Below are positions 16,150-24,475 of a DNA stretch of 24,475 bases, in pieces. The position numbers were made by a program, and so were the translations under genes. This DNA comes from Chara braunii (Eukaryota; Streptophyta; Charophyceae; Charales; Characeae). The stretch is taken from NCBI GenBank assembly GCA_003427395.1, contig BFEA01000072.1, positions 2,683,429-2,707,903 of the forward strand, read 5' to 3'. Below the pieces are notes generated by a model. The model had not been told where the DNA came from, ran no database searches, and saw only the letters and a program-made list of their open reading frames with translations. How positions within the stretch are numbered: the stretch's first letter is position 1; each line of letters begins with the position of its first letter.

Positions 16150-16827
16150 AGGTAGACCAAACATCACATAAAGATCCTACCTGACTCAACCCCTCCCAAG
16201 GGCAGAGTCTATAGGATATCTCCTGCTGAGTTGGATGAGCTAAGAAAGCAATTAGAGACACTAATTGAGAAGGGTTGGATCAGGCCCAACACATCTGAGT
16301 ATGGGGCACCAGTTCTCTTTGTTCCAAAAGGAAATGGCGAACTCAGGATGTGTGTTGACTATAAGAGCCTGAACAAGTTCACTTGGAAAACCTCAAAGCC
16401 CTTGCCTAGGATCGATGACCTGTCGGATATGGTGCAAGGCTGCAAAGTCTTCAGCAAAACCGATATGAAAACCGGGTATCATCAGATCGAAATGGTTGAG
16501 GAGGATGTTGCTAAGACAACCTTCAAAATCCGGTATGGCATCTATGAGTTCCTGGTCATGCCCTTTGGGTTGTGCAATGCACCAGGAACGTTCCAAACAG
16601 AAATGAACAAAATTTTCAAGTTATTTCCTGATCGTTTTATGATGGTCTATCTGGATGATATTTTGGTGTTCAGCAAGAATGTTGTTGACCACGCTGATCA
16701 TCTCATAAAAGTTCTGCAGATTTTGAGGGAAAACAAGTACAAAATAAATAGAGAAAAATCATATTTCGGTGCCTCTTCTGTTTTGTATTTGGGACATGTG
16801 ATTTCTGCAAATGTCTTTCCCCAGTAG
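16150..16827 (+). pseudogene. pol: Element 2 reverse transcriptase, catalytic core intact
   Basis: The frame runs from HHIKILPDSTPPKGRVYRIS through ELRKQLETLIEKGWIRP, YGAPVLFVPKGNGELRMCVDY, PLPRIDDLSD, FSKTDMKTGYHQI (motif A with Asp), FLVMPFGLCNAPGTFQ (motif B) and [11 protein letters not shown] (motif C with both Asp) to LGHVIS. A TAG stops it at 16825. This is the best-preserved domain of the three elements; all three catalytic Asp are present. It would copy element RNA into DNA in the cytoplasmic particle. The region before it (15986-16149) has stops and frame changes but keeps traces such as FVAYVAQID. Confidence 0.92.
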
Positions 16828-17751
16828 CCTCCAAAGTCGTTGTTGTCAGGGATTGGCCACAACCACAGACTGTTAGGGACATTAGGTCTTTCATGGGTCT
16901 GGCATCTTACTATAGAAAGTTTATCAGAAACTTTTCTACTGTGGCCACTCCCCTGACTAACCTATTGGCAAAAGGTGTCCCTTGCAATAGACACCCACAT
17001 GCCAATTGGCTTTCTCCAGATTGAAGAAAGCCTTGACCCAAGCACCTATGTTGAGGCTTCCTGAGCCTACCTTGCCATTTGTGTTGACCACAGATGCAAG
17101 TCAGTATGGTGTAGGGGTTGTCCTTCAGCAAGATGACGGGTCAGGCCTCAAACCTGTGGAGTTCATGAGTAAGAAAATCAAGGCACAAAAAGTTCAGGCA
17201 TGTACTTATGAGAAAGAATTATTTGCCCTTGGTTGTGCCCTCAAACAATGGAAGCACTTAAATCAAGGCACAGAAAGTTCAGGCATCTACTTATGAGAAA
17301 GAATTATTTGCCCTTGGTTGTGCCCTCAAACAATGGAAGCACTTCTTACTGGGAAGACACTTCAAGATCTACTCTGACCACTCGACCTTGCAGTGGATGA
17401 AGACCCAGGGGGAGTTGAATGACAAGTTGGCGAGGTATATTTCAGTTCATTGATTCTTTTGACTTTGAACTGAAACATAAAAAGGGATGTTATAATAGAG
17501 TAGCTGATGCCCTTTCTCGCAGGCCTGATATTGTTCATACTTATTCATTTGGAGACTCCACACGCCAAGCTATTGCTGATGCGTTGCCTCAGGAACCTGT
17601 CTTTGGCCCTATTATTAGGAATCTGCAGGTGGATCCCAATTCTGAGTCAGGCTATGCCTTGACTTCAAATCTCTTATACACCATCATTGAAAGAGAAGAA
17701 CGCTTGTGCATTCCTAATGATCGCAAGATCATAACTCGTCTAATTTCATAG
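16828..17751 (+). pseudogene. pol: Element 2 RT connection and RNase H
   Basis: After the stop at 16825, another frame gives [20 protein letters not shown] and [20 protein letters not shown]. RNase H follows with FVLTTDASQYGVGVVLQQDD, YEKELFALGCALKQWKH, FKIYSDHSTLQWMK and VADALSRRPD, so the four acidic positions expected for gypsy RNase H are present. An 85-bp tandem duplication (17175-17344) and a frameshift near 17440 break the frame. A tail (EPVFGPIIRNLQVDPNSESGY) links to integrase and ends at a TAG (17749-17751). Confidence 0.88.
17175..17344 (+). repeat. 85-bp tandem duplication in element 2 RNase H
   Basis: The AAATCAAGGCACA...GGAAGCACTT segment is repeated with a period of 85 (17178 to 17263). 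I count only two differences between copies, so it is younger than most other lesions here. It repeats the YEKELFALGCALKQWKH coding segment and shifts the frame because 85 is not a multiple of three. Confidence 0.96.
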
Positions 17752-18600
17752 GGTCATGATGCTTGAGGTCATTTTGGGTTCCTAAAGACTTATGCTGCCC
17801 TGACCCAACACTTTTATTGGTCAAGAATGAGGGAGGATATTCTCAAGTACTTAGAGACGTGCGAGTTATGCCAAAGGAACAAGGTCCATAGACGACCTCT
17901 TATGGGGCTACTCAAACCATTGCCTAAATCATTGCCTATTCCAAATGGTCCAGGTGAGTCAGTGTCCATTGACTTTACTAATTTGGGAGACCACCCCTCG
18001 TGGCATGAGGTAGGTAATGGTATGTGTTGATGGTTTCTCTAAGTTTGTTGAGTTTACTCCCTTACCTGCTAAGGCTAGAGTTCCTCTAGTGAGAGAGTTG
18101 TTTGTTGAGAGGTGGGTTAATGTCCATGGGTGCCCAACCTCTGTTGTTAGTGGCATAGACCCCAGGTTTTGCAGCGATGAATGGTAGTCTTTCTGTAAAG
18201 ACTATCTCCGTTCCAGGCTAGAAATGACTTCTGGCAGACATCCTGAAGCCAATGAACAGGCTGAAGTGATGAACCGAGTCTTGTTTCAACTGCTGCGTCC
18301 TGTGATCACAGATGATCAACAGGATTGGCATAAGCATATGTCAAGGGCTCAACTTATGTATAACACTTTGTTCACAACACTACAGGCTTTACACCCTATA
18401 GGCTTCACTTTGCCAGTGACCCAAGACAACCTCTTGACGATCTCATTGAGAAGACTAAGCCTAAACTAACTCTTGGGACTGTAGAATTCACCAAGAGTAA
18501 TGAGAAAGACCTAGAGAAGCGAGAACAAACATGTTCAAGGCTTAGAAAAGGATGATAGAGTAGTCTAATAAGCATCGTTCTCCCTCTCCTATTCGGCATG
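17752..18600 (+). pseudogene. pol: Element 2 integrase, zinc finger and DDE core
   Basis: The zinc-binding domain reads GHDA, stop, GHFGFLKTYAAL...CELCQRNK, giving HHCC with one nonsense codon. The catalytic core has SVSIDFTNLG (first Asp), VDGFSKFVEFTPLPAKA in a second frame, VVSGIDPRFCSDEW (second Asp in an altered SDRD context), a TAG, then MTSGRHPEANEQAEVMNR (Glu). DWHKHMSRAQLMYNTLF continues the core. At least two frameshifts (near 18010 and 18470) are present. The local PKSLPIPNG looks like a small in-frame slippage within the usual LKPLPIP motif. Confidence 0.88.
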
Positions 18601-19030
18601 GTCACTGGTTCTGGGTGAAAACGTCAGAGTTAACTGATGAACAGGACATATCGCGAAAGTTGTTGGTTGTGTACTATGGCCCATGGCAGGTATGTGATAT
18701 TGTGGGAGCAGACCTGATTGGACCTTCCTATGTACTTGATGTACCCCACATATCAGGATCTATCCTGTCTTCCATGCCTCAAAACTGCTGCCTGTCACTT
18801 CTGATGACGTGTTTCCTGATCGACCATTGCAGTTTGGACCTCCTATCCTTGGAAAGGGATATGAAGTCGAGAGCATTCATGGTTAGGACCGTTGGTTTAC
18901 AAGAAAGGAACTTCTCAAGTCTGCAAATTCAGTCGTGCGGTTCTTCGAGGATGAACAAAGTGGGAAGTTGCCCAGGCGGTCTGCTCATGGACACTCCTAG
19001 CTCGAGGTCCTCGCTCCCCTGGAGGGTAAG
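18600..19030 (+). pseudogene. pol: Element 2 integrase C-terminus with chromodomain-like tail
   Basis: HWFWVKTSELTDEQDISRKLL, YYGPWQVCDIVGADLIGPSYVLDVPH and, after a frameshift near 18755, YPVFHASKLLP mark the integrase GPY/F module. YEVESIHG and DRWFTRKELLKSANSVVRFFE follow, matching the start and end of a degenerate chromodomain-like region. A stop separates parts of it. The reading frame reaches the polypurine tract, as is common in gypsy elements. Confidence 0.82.
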
Positions 19031-19032
19031 AA
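19021..19032 (+). other. Polypurine tract
   Basis: GGAGGGTAAGAA lies immediately before the second LTR start (TGCAATG, 19033). All but one base are purines. It would prime plus-strand DNA synthesis. Confidence 0.75.
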
Positions 19033-20048
19033 TGCAATGAATTGCAGTGCTACTAGCGAGCTGTGTACTAATTTTGTTCATGTCGTCGTTAACGAGACTT
19101 GATCCCGCAACCTTCAACTGATGTGTTGCCTGTTTGCTTGTTGTTTGTTTGTTTTTTGCCTTGCGGGACTTGATCCCATGATCTGTAACCTGTGTGTTTT
19201 GTTTACGAGTGTTGAGCCCTATGGGGATTGAACCCTGAGTCTGTTACTAGCAGTCTCTGTTTGGTAGTCCTAGGCCATTCGGTCTTTTCCTTTTGCCCCT
19301 GTTCCCATCTAGATACAGATGAGTTTTGGGTTTTGCCTTTGGAGTCCGTCGTGGGTCTAGGCAGAGGGTAGAAGTAGCGGGCGGGAAATTTGGTTCGGGT
19401 CTTTTCTTGTGGTTTTTGCTGGGGAGACTCGACCCGTTAGTTGTCGGAGCGCTGCTGCATTATTTTGGGCGAGGGCATCTTCTTCCTTGAAGCCCATCCA
19501 TAGCTAGGGCTGGGAAACAGAGTTGAAGATCGCACTGGTGCTATTCAGCAGCTCTGCACGAGAGCTTCCACAGGGCTATGTTGTTGGGTTTGGGCGCTGC
19601 CATTCTCCACTTGGCAGCCACATCTGTTGTTCCTCCTCATGAGGAACTTCATTTTTGTCTTCTTTGAAGTGCCGGATCGGTTGTCTCCTTCTTTATCAGG
19701 ACTTCCAGCGCACTGTCGTGCAGGCGTTGAGCCGGTGTTGCTATTATTGGGGTTGCTGGTTCAACCTGGCAGGTTGTGACAGTTGTGGGGTTACTGCTGC
19801 TGCGCCAGTCATAGCCAGGGGTATGAGGTGGCGAGGAGGAAGAAGAAGACTCCTCTAGACTTCGTTGAACAATTGTTTTTGGTTGTTCGGGGTTGTTGTA
19901 AACGCGGTTGTGATTCTTGGAACAACTACTTTGGATTGATTGGAGGAGGACGGGGGATTACAAATTTGAAATTCGTTTTTGAATTCTCTATGTATTTTGA
20001 GCTTCCGTTGTGCATATCTTCTCTTCGGTTTTGTGTGGATTTGCCTCC
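19033..20048 (+). repeat. Element 2 right LTR, 3' end deleted
   Basis: The LTR starts TGCAATG at 19033 and aligns with 9395-10428 of the left copy with many substitutions and indels. At 20048/20049 it skips 102 bp (left-copy 10429-10530). That segment holds the last part of the LTR and the primer site. Similarity then resumes with GTGTGCAACT in the leader. As it stands it is neither a complete 3' LTR nor a usable 5' LTR. Confidence 0.9.
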
Positions 20049-20849
20049 GTGTGCAACTTGCGAGCAATTGAGTGGCAACCTCCTTTCTGAGCTGCGGTTG
20101 GAGTAGGGACTTGTTGTCCGCTTTCTTCAACGGGTGTCGTTGGTGAGAGGTGGTGGAAGGTAGTGTGTGAGGGGAGAATTACCACTATCAAAAAAGAAAA
20201 AAGAAAAAAGAAAGAAAAAGATACGAAGTGGTGGAAGTTAGGCTACCAGAGTGGCCTGGGGTCACTTGCCCGGCCAGACCAAAAAAATTAAAAAAAATAA
20301 AATTAAAAAAATTATTTTTAATGTTTATTTTTTATTCTAAATTTGGTGAAGAATTTCAATGTGACCCTGAGGCAAAAGTTGTTCACTTTATTTTTCTTTA
20401 TAACATAGTTTTTCAGATTTGTTTGATTTTTTTTTATTTTTTTTTTGGGACCTTCCCTGGTCCTTGCACGGGCTGGCCACTCGGGACCCGGCCGGCCCGG
20501 CTGGTAGCCTAGGGTGGAACGTTCACAGGAAGTTTCAGCTGGCGAGAGTGGAGTTGACCGTTGCATCAACCCTAAGTGGCCCGGTGGACCTGAGTGTCGG
20601 GTGACCCGGAGACCATGCCCGCAGACGGCACGGGACTTCCTTCTGGGCTGCTGCTGCAGTTACTTCGACGAGTTACTTGATTGGAAGACTGTGGGAATCT
20701 TCGCTGAAGGTCTAACGCCGACGTCGGACTGGTTTACGATATTTTGCAATAGTGGTTGGACCACTGTTGACCAACCGAAAATCTTCAATCAAGTCTTGCT
20801 TGAGTGAGTTCGTTCAAAAAAATCGCATGACCTGATGTCAGACCCTGTG
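20049..20849 (+). other. Second copy of element 2 leader, interrupted by MITE
   Basis: Matches left-copy 10531-11037, with the 275-bp hAT-like MITE (20238-20512) added. An A-run broken by G (20190-20220) replaces the A25 of the left copy. Similarity ends near CCCTGT at 20849, and the following sequence belongs to element 3. Confidence 0.88.
20230..20520. mobile_element. hAT-like MITE, copy 2, with empty site preserved at left copy
   Basis: The element is 20238-20512 (275 bp), with ends TTAGGCTACCAG and CTGGTAGCCTAG. Flanks are GGTGGAAG (20230-20237) and GGTGGAAC (20513-20520), an 8-bp duplication with one changed base. The left leader has a single GGTGGAAC (about 10707-10714), the unoccupied site. 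Interior blocks such as GAGTGGCCTGGGGTCACTTG and CCTTGCACG match the copy at 3037-3292; the AT-rich middle differs in length. Confidence 0.95.
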
Positions 20850-21085
20850 TTGAAAAAGAAAGTTCGCAAGTATCATTAGCCTAGTGTTGAATCCTCCCTG
20901 TCTATACGGTATATGACTGCCCCTGTGTTTAATAGATACGCAATGCAGAATAAGTTATTAGACCAGGTCTATGTGGCGTATATAACACCTACAAAAAGAG
21001 AAAGAGCTCAAGGAAGAGGAAGAGTTGGTACCATCCCGAGTCCAGAAATTGTTTGCAGGTTTTGCAGATGTGGAGGACTGAGCGG

Positions 21086-21830
21086 ATAGTTGAACTACCA
21101 ATCAAACACCATATTATGATAAAGTCAGGCAACAAGATTCTTAAGGGTCATTAGAAGGTGACACAACATGAGCTAGAGGAGCTAAGGAAGCAGATTCAGG
21201 GGTCACCTTTAGTAGATAAGGGGTGGGTTACGCCAAGCTCATCTCCCTATGGCTCGCCAATTTTATTTGTTCCTAAGAATGAGGGGAATGAAGACGGCGT
21301 ATAGACAATAGGGTGTTGAATGCCATAACAACAAAGAATGGAGAACCACTACGCCGTTTAGACAAATCGTTGGATAGGCTACGAGGTTGCAAGTATTGTT
21401 CCAAGATAGACTTCAAAACCATAAGATAGGAGTGGCCCCTAAAGATAAGCATAACTAGGTATGGTCACTAAGAGTTCAGTGTGGTGCCTTTCGACTGACT
21501 AATGTCCTTGCTTGCTTGCAACATTGCATGAGCGACATGTTCAAAGACTGCCTTGGCGCATTTATAGTTGTCTACTTAGATGGCATCTTCGTGTTTAGCA
21601 ACACACGAGGAATATCTACGCAAAAAATTGGCGAAACCGAGAGAAAATAAGTTCAAGGTTAACACAAAGAAGTGTAAGCAGGCGAACAGACGGGTGTTGT
21701 ACCTTGTTGATGTTATAAATGGAGATGGAGTCCAGCCAGCTGACACTAAGATCGCAAGGATTAGAGACTGGTTGACGCCCAAGAATCTCATAGAGTTATA
21801 ATTGTTCCTAGTGCTGGCCAATTACTGTAG
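21086..21830 (+). pseudogene. pol: Element 3 reverse transcriptase remnant
   Basis: From 21086: IVELPIKHHIMIKSGNKIL, stop, KVTQHELEELRKQI, LVDKGWVTPSSSPYGSPILF and VPKNEG. Then in shifted frames VLNAITTKNGEPLRRLDKS, CKYCSKIDFKT (motif A, Asp kept) and FIVVYLDGIFVFS. Motif C is YLDG: the second catalytic Asp is Gly (codon GGC, 21582-21584). The thumb/connection KVNTKKCKQANRRVLYLVDV and IARIRDWLTPKNL follows to about 21800. Several stops make it non-functional. Confidence 0.88.
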
Positions 21831-21991
21831 AAAGCTTGTTAGAAATTCCATCACCATAATCGCACCAGTTGTAGATTGCTAAGGAAGGAGGCTATTTGGT
21901 AGTGGGGACAGAAAGCTTGTTCAAAATTTCATCACCATAATCGCACCAGTCGTAGATTGCTAAGGAGGGAGGTTATTTGGTTGTGGGGTGA
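21830..21991 (+). repeat. 81-bp tandem duplication in element 3
   Basis: GAAAGCTTGTT at 21830 recurs at 21911 (period 81), followed in both by CATCACCATAATCGCACCAGT and TAGATTGCTAAGGA. Several base differences separate the copies, so it is older than the 85-bp duplication in element 2. It duplicates the KLVRNSITIIAPV segment downstream of RT. Confidence 0.95.
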
Positions 21992-22019
21992 GGAATGCAC
22001 TTCCTGTTGAAGAAAATCA

Positions 22020-22500
22020 AAGAAGATGCTCATAAAATATCCATTATTGAAGATTGCAGATTCATCCTTACCATTTGTGGTGACCACAAACACTAGCTAG
22101 TGCGGGATAGGGGCTATATTACAATAGGACGATGACAAGGGCTATACATCGGTGTTGTGCAATGTCTAAGAGACTACCATATGAGAAAGTAGCAGATTTT
22201 ACCTATAAGCAACAGTTGTATGCTCTTTATGAAGCCCTACAGACCTGGTCATGTCATATCCAGGGAAGACATTTTAAAGTTTATTTAGATCACAAGACCC
22301 TACATTGGTCAAGGACACAGACCCAATTGTCTAGTGAGTTGCAAACATGGGCCAGAGTGATAGATCAGTTTGACTTTGAGTTGAAACAAGCAAAAGGGAA
22401 GTATAATGTTGTCGTTGATGCATTGTCCAAAAGAGAAGATTTCTTTGGGATGATCATTACCTACTTAGATATCCGAAAGACTTGCAAAAGAAGATAAGAG
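22020..22500 (+). pseudogene. pol: Element 3 RNase H remnant
   Basis: IKYPLLKIADSSLPFVVTTNTS carries Asn (codon AAC, 22089-22091) where the catalytic Asp of TTDAS is expected; the next residue is also changed in a G-to-A sense. After stops, a long open piece (22132-22497) gives YKQQLYALYEALQTWSCHI, HFKVYLDHKTLHWSR and VVDALSKREDFFG, with the later acidic positions in place. Confidence 0.85.
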
Positions 22501-22559
22501 ATGCCTATGAGTTACATCCAATTTATAGGGAAGTTATGGCAAAGGTAACAGAGAGATTG

Positions 22560-23440
22560 CATGAATGGCTGCAAAATAGGATCAGATAGGGATAGTTGTT
22601 TCTGACAACCAGTGGTGAAAATCGAGTGTACATTCCTTCTGGTGAAGAAATCAAGAGTAGCTTCCTAGGGGAGGCCCATTATTCAAAGTGAATTTTGGTC
22701 GGAGAAAGACCTATGTTATTTTGATGCGCGCCTACAGATGGCCAAGACTGCAAATGAGATTGTATCACGCATGTACAAGAGTGTCAAGTTTGTCAAAGGA
22801 ACAAGAGTAGCACCCAAGCTCTACTATGACTGCTAAGACCTCTACATGTTCCCTCGAGACCTGGAAACTCAATATTTAGAGACTTTATGAACATTGAGTC
22901 AAAAGTAGAAATATGAATACTCAAGTTATTGTCGTAGGATACCGGTTCAACAAGTATGCGGAATTTGACTCTTTGTCGCCAAAAGCAAAGATAAATTTAG
23001 TAATCCGCAAGTTCTTTGCACATTGGATCGAGGATAACAACTATCCCTTCACGATTGTTAGTGATAGAGATGTTAGATATACGAGGGAACAGTGGCAGCA
23101 ACTCATAAAAGCTCATGGATAAAAGTTGACCAGGTAGACACCCCAAGACTATTGGTCGGAGGGAACAACTGAATCGGTTGTTGCAACAAACCCTCTGTAT
23201 GTATATTAGACTGAATCAGGTAGATTGGGGCAAACATCTCCCTAAGGTAGCTAGTGCATATAATAATTGGATGCGTAATGAACTCCACAAGGGCTGGAAG
23301 CCATGAAGACCTATTGATGGTCTAAATCTATATCAGCTTTGAAAGATACCGCTCGACACTCGTAAGTTTGCTCTGAACTATGAGAAAGGCCTGCAGAAAG
23401 TCCTTGAGAAGTTGAGAACATTACGCACACATAGTACAAA
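22560..23440 (+). pseudogene. pol: Element 3 integrase remnant
   Basis: Clear parts are VIVVGYRFNKYAEFDSLSPKAKINLVIRKFF-type sequence (written in part), HWIEDNNYPFTIVSDRDVRY (second catalytic Asp, 22913-23122 frame) and degraded traces of the Glu region and C-terminal helices up to about 23420 (ALNYEKGL-like). Upstream (22660-22860) the zinc-binding part survives only as scattered words such as CQVCQRNK-like codons. Multiple stops throughout. Confidence 0.75.
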
Positions 23441-23454
23441 ATAATACAGCATGG

Positions 23455-24475
23455 TGTAATGACCCGTCAAAACACAGACTGAGAACACTGCTGATTTCTG
23501 AAGTTCTGTCGATGGAATGGATGCTTTGCTGAGATTCCCGCATTCTGCTGTGTTTTCTAAGTCTGTCTGTGTGTGCGTGCTTGTGACCTGCATGCCTGTC
23601 TGAGTGCTTGTTGTTGTGAGTGTGTGTGGGACCCGCAAGGGTACTTGCTTGTTTGGTAGGCCCGTAGGGCCCGTACTTACCTGTGGCCGTGGCATTGAGG
23701 GATATAGCAGGGAAAAACACTCAAGTGGCGAAGCTAGCGGCCTTGAGGCCCTTGGGGTAGCGGAAAAACACTCAAGTAGGCCGGTAGGCCGATACTGCAC
23801 CCCACTGCAGTTGGCGTGAGGGGTACTCGAGGCCGAGCAGAAAAAGACAAAGTTGGCATTTTTAGAGTCCAGTAGCGGTAGGGTAGGTCTATGCTGGTAC
23901 CAGTCCAACCAGTCTGAGTCTAGAGCCTGTACGGGCAATATCAGAGTCTGCAATGATGTTTCCCTCCGAAACGAAGGAGGTACCGGTTGCTTGGGAGGCC
24001 GAGCGGCCTGGAAGTCACCGCCCAAGAGGCAATCAGGCCGCTATATCTAGAGGCGGAGGCAAGAGCTCCGCCTCATTCTTCAGTGTGCGAGTTGGGCGTC
24101 ACGCTGCTGCAGCGCTAGGTGGAGGAGCGCTGGGCTCTACAGCGCTGCTGGGAGGAAGAAGCCGGGAGTTTCCACCTTGGCTATGGTGGAGCTCAGCCGG
24201 TAGGAGGAGGAGGGAGAAGGGGACCAAGGAGGAGAGTGGTAGGGTACTTACCTGGCTATGGTAGACACCATCTTCATCTCCTTGCTAGGCGCTGCATCAG
24301 GAAGGCCCCAGTGGGGGTAGTGCCGCATCAACGGAGCTCAGACAGAGTCAGGCATGGCGGTTGAGTGGGCAGCGGTATAGCTGTTGGGTGATGACCTTGA
24401 AGGAAGGCAGCGGTGTAGCTGCTTGGGGTTGTCCTTTGTACCGGAGGTTGAAACCTCAGTAGTCCGCCATAGCCT
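23455..24475 (+). repeat. LTR-like sequence, probably of a fourth element
   Basis: TGTAATGACCCGTC at 23455 is a familiar beginning for plant and algal gypsy LTRs and breaks off element 3 integrase. No reading frame with family resemblance follows to the window end. Internal repeats include GGAAAAACACTCAAGT at 23711 and 23762 (51 bp apart) and the pair at 24368/24406. The other LTR boundary, a primer site or a polypurine tract is not visible, so orientation and identity are uncertain. Confidence 0.5.
24368..24430. repeat. Imperfect 38-bp tandem repeat
   Basis: GGCAGCGGTATAGCTGTTGG (24368) recurs as GGCAGCGGTGTAGCTGCTTG (24406), with a period of 38. Confidence 0.8.

Larger units (their letters stand above)
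9395..20849 (+). mobile_element. Element 2: Ty3/gypsy retrotransposon with extra LTR-leader copy
   Basis: The order is LTR (9395-10509), primer site (10512), leader, tandem repeats and gap, Gag (13785-15342), protease, RT, RNase H, integrase (to 19027), polypurine tract (19021-19032), and a second LTR (19033). The second copy does not stop at the LTR end: it continues into leader matching 10531-11037 and ends about 20849. This fits a recombined LTR-internal-LTR-internal array better than a simple insertion. No target duplication joins 9394 to 20850. Gag and Pol are multiply frameshifted. Confidence 0.85.
20850..23440 (+). mobile_element. Element 3: heavily decayed Ty3/gypsy pol fragment
   Basis: Traces run from the protease-RT linker (LLDQVYVAYITPTK, about 20957-20998) through RT, RNase H and integrase, with stops every few dozen codons. 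No Gag, primer site or LTR of its own is visible. The left end coincides with the end of the element 2 leader copy, and the right end with an LTR-like start at 23455. Its RT wording (CIDNRVLNAITTKN-like traces) is closer to element 1 than element 2, so it is a separate family or subfamily. Confidence 0.85.

Noticed and set aside
23378-24025. Minus-strand 215-codon open frame
   Set aside because: It spans the junction between element 3 and the LTR-like block, so it cannot be an old gene, and its composition is low-complexity Ser/Thr/Pro.
1-24475. A new multi-gene defence or metabolic system
   Set aside because: Every recognisable protein segment belongs to Gag or Pol of gypsy elements; no other co-oriented gene set is present.

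Overview
This window is a repeat-dominated stretch of a plant-type nuclear genome. No host gene, tRNA or rRNA can be supported. It holds three decayed Ty3/gypsy retrotransposons of different families. Their Pol C-termini carry a chromodomain-like tail, and the wording of their Pol proteins recalls charophyte (Chara-like) gypsy elements. That assignment is from recognition only, not from a search. One assembly gap (12772-13061) and a lone N (12669) are present.

Layout. 1-545 is pyrimidine- and GC-rich, with a TC microsatellite and an 86-bp tandem duplication. 545-3300 is AT-rich and holds three copies of a short hairpin with a conserved loop (585-1004), a 244-bp tandem array built from 122-bp half-units (about 1306-2360), and a hAT-like MITE with a perfect 8-bp target duplication (3037-3292). 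3293-5236 is GC-richer non-coding DNA with hairpins and a 24-bp minisatellite (4707-4870).

Element 1 (5237-9394, minus strand) is a broken gag-pol: frameshifted Gag, protease remnant, RT lacking motif A, RNase H with a catalytic Asp changed to Asn, and an integrase split by a 60-bp poly(A)-tailed insertion flanked by 17-bp repeats.

Element 2 (plus strand) begins abruptly at 9395 against element 1 Gag sequence. It has a 5' LTR (9395-10509), an initiator-Met-type primer-binding site (10512), a leader, a two-unit higher-order tandem repeat (11332-12240), then Gag, protease, RT, RNase H and integrase (13785-19027), a polypurine tract and a second LTR at 19033. The second LTR copy lacks its own 3' end and primer site and continues into leader sequence to about 20849. 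The structure is therefore LTR-internal-LTR-internal rather than a simple two-LTR element. A second hAT MITE sits in this right-hand leader; the left-hand leader preserves the empty site.

Element 3 (about 20850-23440, plus) is a heavily mutated pol fragment starting just before RT. At 23455 a sequence resembling a fourth element's LTR begins and runs to the window end.

The order of events can partly be read: element 2 is younger than element 1, and the right-hand MITE is younger than the element 2 leader it sits in. Short tandem duplications of 81-101 bp occur in all three pol regions. I see no new functional protein system. The most unexplained signal is the hairpin family at 585-1004.
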